DNA from: Endoryza foliicola
Lineage (GTDB): Bacteria > Bacteroidota > Bacteroidia > Chitinophagales > Chitinophagaceae
Reading direction: 5' to 3'
Length of the DNA stretch: 64,000 nt
Assembly: GCA_965226965.1 (NCBI GenBank)
Contig: OZ245715.1
Location: 3,348,001 to 3,412,000 of the forward strand
Of this stretch, positions 53,681 through 62,091 are shown piece after piece (position 1 is the first letter of the stretch; each line of letters opens with the position of its first letter). Made by a program: the position numbers and the translations under genes. A model generated the notes under the pieces. That model did not search any database and was not told the origin of the DNA. It saw nothing but the letters and a program-made list of their open reading frames with translations.

Positions 53681-54313
53681 ATGACACCATCATTTACATA
53701 TCAAACAATACCATTTAGCAACAGAGAGAAGATTGATATCTGTCTGCCCAATGCAGCGAAAGTGAAATACGAATACGAAGTAAAACAAGAAAGCGAAGGC
53801 TCTACTCCCTTTCCCTTTTGGGCAAAGCTTTGGGACTCGGCCATTGTGTTGTCGGACTACTTATTGAAAACGAATTGTTGTTACCAAAAAAGAGTCATTG
53901 AGTTTGGTTGTGGATTGGGTCTTCCCAGTATTGTTGCAGCCCGTACTGCAAACATCGTAATAGCTACAGATAAGGAGGCAGCTTGCGAAGGCTATATCCA
54001 AAAAAGCGCGGAAATCAACCACCTAAAGAACCTCAGATTTCAAGTACTGGATTGGACAAAGCAATCCTATGAAATTGATACGGATCTGGTACTATTGAGT
54101 GATATCAACTATGAACCGGCCATTTTTGAGAAAAGTATTGAACTCATTCGCTACTTCCACGATTCAGGTATTCAATTAGTTCTTACCACGCCTCATCGCT
54201 TGACTGCCAGGGAGTTCGTGACGAAACTCGAACCCTATGTAAAGGAGCATATCATCTTCCAAAAAGAAGAGCTTGGACTAACAGAGCCAATAAGCTTGCT
54301 CAATATTACATAA
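53681..54313 (+). CDS. class I SAM-dependent methyltransferase (Methyltransf_16/NNMT-like)
   Basis: This 210-aa soluble methyltransferase has FPFWAKLWDSAIVLSDYLL (~46-64), the SAM motif I VIEFGCGLGLPSIVAA (~73), and LVLLSDINYEPAIFEKSIEL (~133) followed by LVLTTPHRLTAREF. The 'WAKLWDSA' segment is typical of protein-lysine-methyltransferase-like METTL proteins. Its substrate is unknown. It starts directly after the terminator. Confidence 0.87.
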   Translation: MTPSFTYQTIPFSNREKIDICLPNAAKVKYEYEVKQESEGSTPFPFWAKLWDSAIVLSDYLLKTNCCYQKRVIEFGCGLGLPSIVAARTANIVIATDKEAACEGYIQKSAEINHLKNLRFQVLDWTKQSYEIDTDLVLLSDINYEPAIFEKSIELIRYFHDSGIQLVLTTPHRLTAREFVTKLEPYVKEHIIFQKEELGLTEPISLLNIT

Positions 54314-54347
54314 ACTGTTGTAAATTCAATAGTTCAACAAACTTGCC

Positions 54348-55169
54348 ATGCTGAAAATAATTTTGTCCTTGGGGCTTAGTCTCCTTTTAATTACATCTTG
54401 TAAAAAAGGCGATAAAAGTGCGCCGGTACAACTTTTATCAATTGAGATTTCAACGGGTGAAGTTTACAACTTCAGTTACAACAGTTCTAACCAACTAACG
54501 AATATACTATACACGCCTGCATCGGTTGATCCGTCTACATGTGGGCAATTTGACCCCTATTGCAACAAAAGCGTAACTAGTTTCAGTTATACCCAAAATG
54601 AACTATCCGGATCAGGATTTTCTATTAAGGCTGACGGACTTACACCAGGAGATCTGTATACATTAAGTATTTCAAAGACAACAGATTCAATTAAAGCGAA
54701 TATTTTATATCCATATAGTGGCTATAATAAAATAGTATCATATCGCGGAGAAGGTCTAAGCTTAGAGAAAAGAGAATTTCTTCAAGATCGGACTCAAGAC
54801 TTTGTTTTAAAATTCGGGCAAGACAATGAAGGAATTGTTCTAAAAAAATTCACTAACAGCAATACAGTGGGTCAAGAATTGTATCGATTGAACCTATCTG
54901 CAGTTAAAAATCCTTTCAAGCTAAGTAACTTAAATCATCCTGTTATTGCGGAGGCCTATACCTATTTCATACAAAAACTGGGATTCCAGTGGAATGTACA
55001 ATTTGCCTACAATTTCGACACCATGCCTTCATCAATCATGTATTACTTTAGTGGGCCTAAATACGTATTTACCTACCAAACAAGAGCAGATGGCTATCCT
55101 ACAAAAGCTACGGCTGTGAATGATTTTGAATCGAAAACAGTTACGGTTACGTATACTTATAATAATTAA
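54348..55169 (+). CDS. lipoprotein of unknown function
   Basis: This 273-aa protein has a lipoprotein signal ending LLLITSC (Cys ~18) and a mature part that is mostly beta: VQLLSIEISTGEVYNFSYNSSNQLTNILY and alternating Tyr/Phe/Thr-rich strands to the end (FTYQTRADGYPTKATAVN, TVTVTYTYNN). The repeated 'F-x-Y-x-x-x-N-Q-L' type strands recall Rhs/YD-like or DUF4595-like beta sheets, but I do not assign a family. Its stop codon lies within the terminal inverted repeat of copy B. Confidence 0.75.
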   Translation: MLKIILSLGLSLLLITSCKKGDKSAPVQLLSIEISTGEVYNFSYNSSNQLTNILYTPASVDPSTCGQFDPYCNKSVTSFSYTQNELSGSGFSIKADGLTPGDLYTLSISKTTDSIKANILYPYSGYNKIVSYRGEGLSLEKREFLQDRTQDFVLKFGQDNEGIVLKKFTNSNTVGQELYRLNLSAVKNPFKLSNLNHPVIAEAYTYFIQKLGFQWNVQFAYNFDTMPSSIMYYFSGPKYVFTYQTRADGYPTKATAVNDFESKTVTVTYTYNN

Positions 55170-55973
55170 CGCGTTGTGCTATTGAAATAAACGGTCTCCA
55201 ACATTTCATGACATACTATTTAATGAGCGATAACGCTTCGATAAAAATGTACTCTTCTATCGAAGCGACTCCTCCCGCCGATATTTTGAGCGGACCCCAC
55301 TAGGTCCCTGAGCGGACCGCAGGTCTAGCCGAAGGGCCGACGTGGGTGCCACGAAAAATATCGAATGTTTAATAAAAAATACGGCGTCATTCCGAACGAC
55401 TGAGTTTGCAAAGCAAACGAAGAAGAGAGGAACCTCTAAACGCGTTGTTTAAAATGGACTTCTTTTAATGCGATTCTTTCTCAAAGCTCACCAATAAGTT
55501 TTTGAGTTGGGGCAATATACAAGTTACCGGTTTCATTCTGTGCTTTAACACAGTAGCATGAACTTGAGTATCATGTTTCAATAGTGTAGCAACTTAAGAA
55601 CTTGAAAACTAAATAACTAAAAACATCAGTGCATTAAGTGACAAAAACGCTTTCAAAGAAGTCGCTTCTCTAACAACGCGTTTTGAGGTTCCTCTCTCGC
55701 TGCGGCTGCTTCGCACCCTCGCTCGTTCGGAATGACGGGCTTGGGGTTAAAGGACCCAGATTTCTCGCATCCTTCTTCAGACCTGCGGCCTTGCGAAGCA
55801 TGCTCGAAATGGCTTCGAACATCGTTTTCGGCAGAGATGGACGAATGATACTTACAAAATGAGATCGTTTAAGACAAATAAAAAGTAGGCAACGGAGTAA
55901 ATGTAAGAGTGAGGAATCCTTCCTTTAGATACCATCAGTTTTTCTTGATTATCCAATAGCACAACGCGTTAAT
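55165..55973. repeat. ~0.8-kb non-coding dispersed repeat, copy B, with 20-bp terminal inverted repeats
   Basis: This fills the gap between two convergent genes. It shares the order of blocks of copy A: hairpin arms 55279-55300 and 55342-55363, long inverted repeat arms 55385-55449 and 55672-55737, and the conserved tail to ~55966. Its ends are perfect 20-bp inverted repeats: ATTAACGCGTTGTGCTATTG (55165-55184) and CAATAGCACAACGCGTTAAT (55954-55973). The left one overlaps the stop of the lipoprotein gene. It has the structure of a MITE-like, non-autonomous element; no transposase is present. Confidence 0.87.
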
Positions 55974-55975
55974 AA

Positions 55976-57676
55976 TTAGATACTGCCTTTCTTCAATTCA
56001 GTTACAGCATAATCAACCGCCCTTGCGGTGAGTGCCATATATGTGAGTGAAGGGTTTACACAGGAACCCGATGTCATACAACTTCCATCAGTAATGAAAA
56101 CATTCTTCACCTCATGCATTTGATTGAACGCATTGAGTACTGATTTCTTCGGGTCTTTACCCATTCTCGCAGTACCCATTTCATGATTGGCATTTCCGGG
56201 GAAAGACATATTGTTTGAAATGCGCACATTCTTATATCCTGCTTTTTCCAACATGGCGCCAGCCTGCTCGGCCATGTCTTTGTTCATTTTCTTCTCATTG
56301 TCCTTAAACTCACAATCGAACACCAATTGGGGTCTACCAAATGTATCTTTTTCTGTTTTAGATAGTGTAATTCTATTGTCTTCATAAGGCAGGCATTCTC
56401 CAAAACCATACACGCCTATTCCCCAACTACCGGGTACGGACATGGCTTCTTTCAACTCAGTTCCAATGGTATCAGAAGGTATTCCTCTGCCTCGGTATGC
56501 AGATGCACCAAAATGATAGCCTCTCAAGAAATCGGTATCTTGTTGTTTTACATTTCTAAATCGCGGAACATAGAGTGCGGTTGGACGTCGGCCATTGTAA
56601 TACCAATCCTCAAATCCTTCCACTTCAGCGTTGGCGCTGATACCCTTGTGATGATCCATTAAGTTTCTACCAACTTGATCGCTCCCATTGCCCAATCCAT
56701 TCGGGAATCTGTTCGAAACAGAATTCAATAAAATGAATGTTGTGGCAGCAGTAGCAGCATTTAGAAAAATAACTTGGGCAGTGTATTCTATTGTTTGCTT
56801 GGTTTTTGTATCAAGCACTTCTACTCCACTCGCTCTTTCTTTTTGTTCATCGTAGAGCACTCTATTCACTAAAGAATGGGTCTTAATTGTAAGGTTACCG
56901 GTTGCCTGTGCTGCCGGTATCGTTCTCGCATTGGTACTAAAATAACCACCGAAGGGGCATCCACGGTGACAAAGATCGCGCGCCTGACATTGATGGTTCC
57001 CTTGAACAGGACTCGTAGCATTAGCAGTTCTGCCAATAATGATTTGTCGATCTGTGTAAGTACCGGCGATGCGTTGCTTAAAATCCAGCTCCACTTTGTT
57101 CATCTCGAAGGGAGGTAAACAAATACTATCCGGAAGCTGCGGAATGTTATCTACTGTACCGCTGATGCCAACAAATTTTTCTACATAGCTATACCAAGGA
57201 GCAATGTCTTTGTAACGAATCGGCCAATCAATTCCATGACCGTCTTTGGCATTGGCTTCAAAATCGAGATCGCTCCAACGGTAACAGGCTCTCGACCATA
57301 GTAACGAACGCCCGCCAAACACACCACTTCTGATCCAATCAAAACGTTTTGATTCTTGATAGGTATTTTCTAAATCGTTTATGTAGAAATGCTTGCTATC
57401 TTCCTTTAAACTCCAATGGCGGCTTTGAATGGGAAACTGTTTGCGGTCTTCAGGAGAAAGTCGCAATCGGTGTTTGTACTGCCAAGGATCCCAAGTTGCG
57501 TTGGGGTAATTGGGATGAACCACCGGCTCACCTCTATCTAATAGTAAAACCTTCAATCCTTTTTCACAGAGTTCTTTTGCTGCCCAACCACCGGAGATTC
57601 CTGAACCTACCACAATGGCATCAAAATGGTTTTGCGCTGCGGCTTTCGTGTTAATGTTTGGAGCTTCACCGGGCAT
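55976..57676 (-). CDS. GMC-family oxidoreductase
   Basis: This 566-aa FAD-dependent enzyme starts with the dinucleotide fold DAIVVGSGISGGWAAKELCEKG. It then shows SGVFGGRSLLWSRACYR, CHRGCPFGGYFSTNARTI with two cysteines of a kind seen in gluconate/sorbose-type relatives, and the C-terminal catalytic region FPGNANHEMGTARMGKDP and ITDGSCMTSGSCVNPSLTYMALTARA. There is no signal peptide. It starts 2 bp after the sugar-isomerase gene, so both probably act on one sugar. The usual small 'gluconate 2-dehydrogenase subunit 3' gene is not seen here. Confidence 0.92.
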   Translation of the reverse strand: MPGEAPNINTKAAAQNHFDAIVVGSGISGGWAAKELCEKGLKVLLLDRGEPVVHPNYPNATWDPWQYKHRLRLSPEDRKQFPIQSRHWSLKEDSKHFYINDLENTYQESKRFDWIRSGVFGGRSLLWSRACYRWSDLDFEANAKDGHGIDWPIRYKDIAPWYSYVEKFVGISGTVDNIPQLPDSICLPPFEMNKVELDFKQRIAGTYTDRQIIIGRTANATSPVQGNHQCQARDLCHRGCPFGGYFSTNARTIPAAQATGNLTIKTHSLVNRVLYDEQKERASGVEVLDTKTKQTIEYTAQVIFLNAATAATTFILLNSVSNRFPNGLGNGSDQVGRNLMDHHKGISANAEVEGFEDWYYNGRRPTALYVPRFRNVKQQDTDFLRGYHFGASAYRGRGIPSDTIGTELKEAMSVPGSWGIGVYGFGECLPYEDNRITLSKTEKDTFGRPQLVFDCEFKDNEKKMNKDMAEQAGAMLEKAGYKNVRISNNMSFPGNANHEMGTARMGKDPKKSVLNAFNQMHEVKNVFITDGSCMTSGSCVNPSLTYMALTARAVDYAVTELKKGSI

Positions 57677-57678
57677 GA

Positions 57679-58587
57679 TTACTTATTTAAATGGGCCATG
57701 AATGCTTTTGGATAATCTGCAAATGCGAGTTCGGGGCCATCCAATTCAGGATGCCACATTTTCTCCCACTCAAAACTGAAGGAGCCGTTGAATTGATCTT
57801 TCACTAAAAGATCAATGGTTTCAAAAATGGGCACTTGCCCTTTACCCAAATACACATATTTCGGTTGGCCATTAACCAAAAGAGCGTCTTTAATATGTGT
57901 ATGGAAAATATACTTCTTTAAACTTTGATACACTTGCATGGGGGGCTCTTTGGTGATGGTCCACATATTGCAACAATCCCACACCAAGCCAATATTCGGA
58001 TGTTTTGCCTGCTTCATCAACCACTCAAGGTCTTTCAAATACACCAGATCACCATGGGTTTCAATCAATACGAATACACCATGTTCCATTCCAAATTCAC
58101 CCAATTCATTCAGTCCATCGGCAATTAACTGAAGGGTTTGCTCTTTGGTTTGTTCCTTTAAAAAGTTGTTGGGGAATACTCGAATGTTCGGACATCCCAA
58201 TTGTTCTGCCAACAGAATAAAACGTTTGCCCTCATCAATGTTTTTATCTCTAATATCTCCTTTGGGGAAATGCAGGGTTGCGGAAGAACCAAGGTTGGTG
58301 AATCGCAGTTTCTTTGCTCTCATTTTCGCGCGCACTTCATTGATTTCTTTTTTCGAGAAGAACTCGGGTCTTTTAGTAAGATCCAGCTCTCGCTGAATGC
58401 CTCTGAGTTCGATCCCTTGATAGCCGTTAGCAGCGGCAAACTCGATGGATTGATCCAAAGTCCAATCGGGGCAACCCAAGGTTGAAAATCCCAATCGTGG
58501 TTTGTATTCCGATTGAAAGGGGATGCGAGCCATTAAAGGACTCGCCGCCAAAGTGGCGGAAGCGGCAAGAAAGTGTCGACGGTTCAT
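57679..58587 (-). CDS. sugar phosphate isomerase/epimerase-like TIM barrel, exported
   Basis: This 302-aa protein has a Tat-type leader (NRRHFLAASATLAASPLM) and a TIM barrel of the xylose-isomerase-like group. Segments are LGFSTLGCPDWTLDQSIEFA, NGYQGIELRGI, GVFVLIETHGDL, IGLVWDCCNMW, IFHTHIKDALLV and FSFEWEKMWHPEL, with Glu, Asp, His and Glu metal-ligand candidates. It is the first gene of a pair with the GMC oxidoreductase. Substrate unknown. Confidence 0.9.
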   Translation of the reverse strand: MNRRHFLAASATLAASPLMARIPFQSEYKPRLGFSTLGCPDWTLDQSIEFAAANGYQGIELRGIQRELDLTKRPEFFSKKEINEVRAKMRAKKLRFTNLGSSATLHFPKGDIRDKNIDEGKRFILLAEQLGCPNIRVFPNNFLKEQTKEQTLQLIADGLNELGEFGMEHGVFVLIETHGDLVYLKDLEWLMKQAKHPNIGLVWDCCNMWTITKEPPMQVYQSLKKYIFHTHIKDALLVNGQPKYVYLGKGQVPIFETIDLLVKDQFNGSFSFEWEKMWHPELDGPELAFADYPKAFMAHLNK

Positions 58588-58637
58588 AAGAGGAAATTAC
58601 TAATAAAACTGAATCAATGATGTTATTAGCTTTGATA

Positions 58638-59141
58638 TTACATATTCGGCAAGCATTTTACCGTCACCAACAACTGCCCCGTATGTCGCATGGTATGCTC
58701 TGCAGTATGAACAAACAATCCGATCATAGTAGATGGAATGAGTTTTCTGCCAACGTAGCGAACTTCCGCTAACTTTTCGGGCGCTGTGTTTTTAAGTGAA
58801 CTTAAACAAAGATCGAGTTGGCGCTTCAAAGCCACCAGCAAGTCTTCTTTGGTAGTGCCCGGCTTCCCCACGCCTTCTTGTTTCAAATACTGTAATTGAA
58901 CCTCGGTTAATTGCTCACCCGCTGCATAGGTGAACAAGCGGTCCATTACTCCGGTTATGTGCTCGAGATGAAACCCAACAGATGCCATTCCATTGGGTTT
59001 GATCCAAAGTTTTGAAGTATCAAAATCAATTAAGAGGTCCGCAATTTCATCAACCGCTTGTAAAAGTGCATGTGCTACAGGTTGCACCAATACCGGATAT
59101 TCAGGAAGCGGGCCTCTTAACCAATATTCTGTTTTCGCCAT
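58638..59141 (-). CDS. DinB-family protein
   Basis: This 167-aa four-helix protein of the DinB/YfiT superfamily has metal-binding-type histidines in VGFHLEHITGVMDRL (~58) and FVHTAEHTMRHTGQLL (~140-155). Function is not known; some relatives are thiol S-transferases. Its start is 2 bp after the DUF3472 gene stop. Confidence 0.88.
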   Translation of the reverse strand: MAKTEYWLRGPLPEYPVLVQPVAHALLQAVDEIADLLIDFDTSKLWIKPNGMASVGFHLEHITGVMDRLFTYAAGEQLTEVQLQYLKQEGVGKPGTTKEDLLVALKRQLDLCLSSLKNTAPEKLAEVRYVGRKLIPSTMIGLFVHTAEHTMRHTGQLLVTVKCLPNM

Positions 59142-59143
59142 AT

Positions 59144-60394
59144 TTAGGGGAGTTTCGTGAAATCAATCCATATCGGCTTTGCAATACTCGTGAGTGTTAT
59201 AACCTTCTTATAATGAATCGTAGGATTGAAGAATCCGCAATTCTTCAAATAAAACCAATTACCCTCCACACCACCATCATAGTCCATTCTGTATTGCTTC
59301 CGAGCCGTATTGTCGAAGGTGAACTGAGCCGCCGTTACCGGAATCCAACCTTTTGCATGCTCGTACACCCATGCATTTCCATAAAGCCCCTTTCGCGCAA
59401 TATGTCCGGTTTCAGGAATAAAATTTTCCAAGAACGAATGAAACCTACTTAGATAAGCGGGCTTGGTTGGACGATCGAAACTGGCCATCAAATTCCAATT
59501 GCCTTTAATGGGATCGTAAAACCAAGCCGTAAAATTCGTATAACCATTGGATTGAGGAACTCCTTTTACCAGAAAACGGTACTTCGTTCCGGCTTTCCAT
59601 GAAAACACGCGGTAGCTTTGTCCACCCGATCCTTCGTTTCCAAACTCTCCCGTTTTAACGCCCTCTCCTTTTTTGATCAATCTAATTTTTAAAGAGTCGG
59701 GGATTGCTTTCGGGTCATCCGTTTGAAATGGACTCCAAACTGAAAACAAGACCCTTCTTTCTGTTTTACTATTCACTTGAATTCCAAAATACCCATGCTG
59801 AAAACCAATAGCCATAAAGTACGATCCAATAACATCTTCCCCCTTAGGAATCATCATTTCATTGTAGAAGTATTCGATTTTTTCATCGGTCTCTTGCTGC
59901 CATTGATAATTCAAATGAACAGAGGGCCCTCTTCTACCCCAATAGAAAAAATGATCGGTATTGTCTTTAACGAATTTAGTGGCTTCACTCACCGCAGTTC
60001 CTGAAATCTCCATTGTCTCGAAAGGCCCAAATAGTTTATCAGTCTTGCTTCCCTGAATCGTAATTGCGATATATCCTGTATCGTTGATCTTCCATTCACC
60101 AAAGTCGAGGCTGTTACCATTGTTTCGTGAATTGTGTGAGCTATTATCAATGGTAGCAACATATTCACCGTTTGCGTCGGCTGTAATTGGAAGTGATACT
60201 TTCAACGTTCCTTTTTGCGCCAAATACACATATACCTTGAATTTCACCGAAGCATCTTTCCATGCCAACCATCCTCGTTCAGTTACCGTTCCTTTCTCAC
60301 TCCATGAATTGCCGCCCAATGGCACCCCTACTTGTTGTGCAAAACTCACCGTAAATAACATTATCAATATCAACAGTACCAGCCCTTTCTTCAT
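59144..60394 (-). CDS. secreted DUF5077/DUF3472 protein
   Basis: This 416-aa exported protein has a signal peptide (KKGLVLLILIMLFTVSFAQ), an N-terminal beta domain like DUF5077 (~20-140, WLAWKDASVKFKVYVYLAQKG), and a DUF3472-like domain (~190-380, YFGIQVNSKTERRVLFSVWSPF, GGQSYRVFSWKAGTKYRF, NLMASFDRP). These domains occur on carbohydrate-related secreted proteins; activity is unknown. It is followed by the DinB gene and preceded, 33 bp upstream with an AT-rich tract between, by hutU. Confidence 0.87.
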   Translation of the reverse strand: MKKGLVLLILIMLFTVSFAQQVGVPLGGNSWSEKGTVTERGWLAWKDASVKFKVYVYLAQKGTLKVSLPITADANGEYVATIDNSSHNSRNNGNSLDFGEWKINDTGYIAITIQGSKTDKLFGPFETMEISGTAVSEATKFVKDNTDHFFYWGRRGPSVHLNYQWQQETDEKIEYFYNEMMIPKGEDVIGSYFMAIGFQHGYFGIQVNSKTERRVLFSVWSPFQTDDPKAIPDSLKIRLIKKGEGVKTGEFGNEGSGGQSYRVFSWKAGTKYRFLVKGVPQSNGYTNFTAWFYDPIKGNWNLMASFDRPTKPAYLSRFHSFLENFIPETGHIARKGLYGNAWVYEHAKGWIPVTAAQFTFDNTARKQYRMDYDGGVEGNWFYLKNCGFFNPTIHYKKVITLTSIAKPIWIDFTKLP

Positions 60395-60427
60395 TCTTAA
60401 TTATTCATTATTAATTATTAATTCGCC

Positions 60428-62074
60428 TCAAATTTCCAGCTTATTCGCTTTTGCTGTTTCCTTTGCCAATTCATATCCGGCATCGGCATGACGGATTACA
60501 CCCATGCCCGGATCGTTTCTTAACACTCTACTTAAGCGAGCCGCTGCTGCATCAGTACCATCGGCTACAATCACCATTCCTGCATGAATACTATACCCCA
60601 TGCCCACTCCGCCACCATGGTGTAAACTTACCCAACTGGCACCTCCTGCAGTGTTCACAAGTGCATTCAAGATCGGCCAATCGGCCACCGCATCGCTACC
60701 ATCTAACATGGCTTCGGTTTCTCGATTTGGACTCGCAACTGAACCGGTATCCAAATGATCTCTTCCTATTACAATGGGCGCTTTTACTTTTCCTGTGCGT
60801 ACCAATTCATTAAAGGCCAATCCGGCTTTCTCCCGTTCGCCCTGTCCGAGCCAACATATACGTGCCGGCAAACCCTGAAATGCGATGCGCTCTTTTGCCA
60901 AACGCAGCCAACGTTGCAATCCCTTATTATCAGGAAACATGTTTCCGATCAGTTCATCTGTAACCGCAATATCAGCAGGATCGCCACTCAAAGCCGCCCA
61001 GCGGAAAGGGCCTTTCCCTTCACAAAACAGTGAACGAATATAGGCCGGAACAAAACCCGGGAAATCAAAAGCATTTTCCAAACCACGCTCTTTTGCGCGG
61101 GCACGAATATTATTACCATAGTCGAAGGTAATAGCACCCGCTTTCATCAAGTCCAACATCAAACTCACATGCTTTTTCATGCTTTCATAACTGCGTTCTA
61201 TATACGTATTTGGATCTTGCTCGCGCAATGCTTTTGCTTGATCGTTGGTGAGTGTATGCGGAATGTATCCTATTAACGGATCGTGTGCGCTGGTTTGATC
61301 GGTTAAGGTATCGGGAATTACTCCTCTGCTCAATAGTCGCTCGAGTAAGTTCACCGCATTACAGAGCACTCCAATACTTTTTCCAATACCTGCTTTTTTG
61401 TATTCAAGGGCTTTGTCGATGGCTTCATCGATGTCGATGTATTTTTCATCGAGGTAGCGTGTTTCCAAACGTTTGTCAATTCTCCACAACTCTACTTCAG
61501 CTATCAAAGCTACTCCCTCATTCATAGTAATGGCCAGTGGCTGCGCACCACCCATGCCTCCCAAGCCGGCTGTTACATTCAAGGTGCCTTTCAAAGTTCC
61601 ACCAAAATGTTTGTCAGCAACCGCAGCATAAGTTTCATAAGTGCCTTGTACAATTCCTTGAGAGCCGATGTAGATCCAACTGCCGGCCGTCATTTGACCG
61701 TACATCATCAATCCCTTTTGTTCCAGCTCAGTAAAATGTTGCCAATTCGCCCAATTGGGCACCAATTGAGAATTGCTCAACAATACGCGTGGAGCATCGG
61801 GATGGGTCTTCAACATGGCCACGGGTTTGCCACTTTGTATCAATAGACTTTCATCGGATTCCAATATTTTCAAGCATTCAATTATTTTATCCAATGCAGG
61901 AAAATTGCGGGCAGCTTTTCCCCTTCCACCATATACGATTAAATCATCGGGGCGTTCCGCCACTTCAGGGTCAAGATTATTCAACAACATTCTCAATGCC
62001 GCTTCTTGCACCCATCCTTTACAATTCAAGGTAGTGCCGGTGGGCGTTTTGTATTTAATTGGATCGTAACTCAT
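60428..62074 (-). CDS. hutU: urocanate hydratase (HutU)
   Basis: This enzyme hydrates urocanate to imidazolone propionate, using NAD as an electrophile. The 548-aa length is standard. Visible motifs are YGGRGKAARNFP (~48), the NAD-binding region GTLNVTAGLGGMGGAQP (~168), the family signature FQGLPARICW (~396) and HHGGGVGMGYSIHAG (~488). The gene lies 17 bp downstream of hutH; the pair is separated from hutI-hutG by 43 kb. Confidence 0.95.
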   Translation of the reverse strand: MSYDPIKYKTPTGTTLNCKGWVQEAALRMLLNNLDPEVAERPDDLIVYGGRGKAARNFPALDKIIECLKILESDESLLIQSGKPVAMLKTHPDAPRVLLSNSQLVPNWANWQHFTELEQKGLMMYGQMTAGSWIYIGSQGIVQGTYETYAAVADKHFGGTLKGTLNVTAGLGGMGGAQPLAITMNEGVALIAEVELWRIDKRLETRYLDEKYIDIDEAIDKALEYKKAGIGKSIGVLCNAVNLLERLLSRGVIPDTLTDQTSAHDPLIGYIPHTLTNDQAKALREQDPNTYIERSYESMKKHVSLMLDLMKAGAITFDYGNNIRARAKERGLENAFDFPGFVPAYIRSLFCEGKGPFRWAALSGDPADIAVTDELIGNMFPDNKGLQRWLRLAKERIAFQGLPARICWLGQGEREKAGLAFNELVRTGKVKAPIVIGRDHLDTGSVASPNRETEAMLDGSDAVADWPILNALVNTAGGASWVSLHHGGGVGMGYSIHAGMVIVADGTDAAAARLSRVLRNDPGMGVIRHADAGYELAKETAKANKLEI

Positions 62075-62091
62075 AGCAAGCGTTTGTATTT

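Noticed and set aside
60451..62069. Several plus-strand ORFs opposite hutU
   Set aside because: They are shadows of the hutU reading frame with no sensible protein features.
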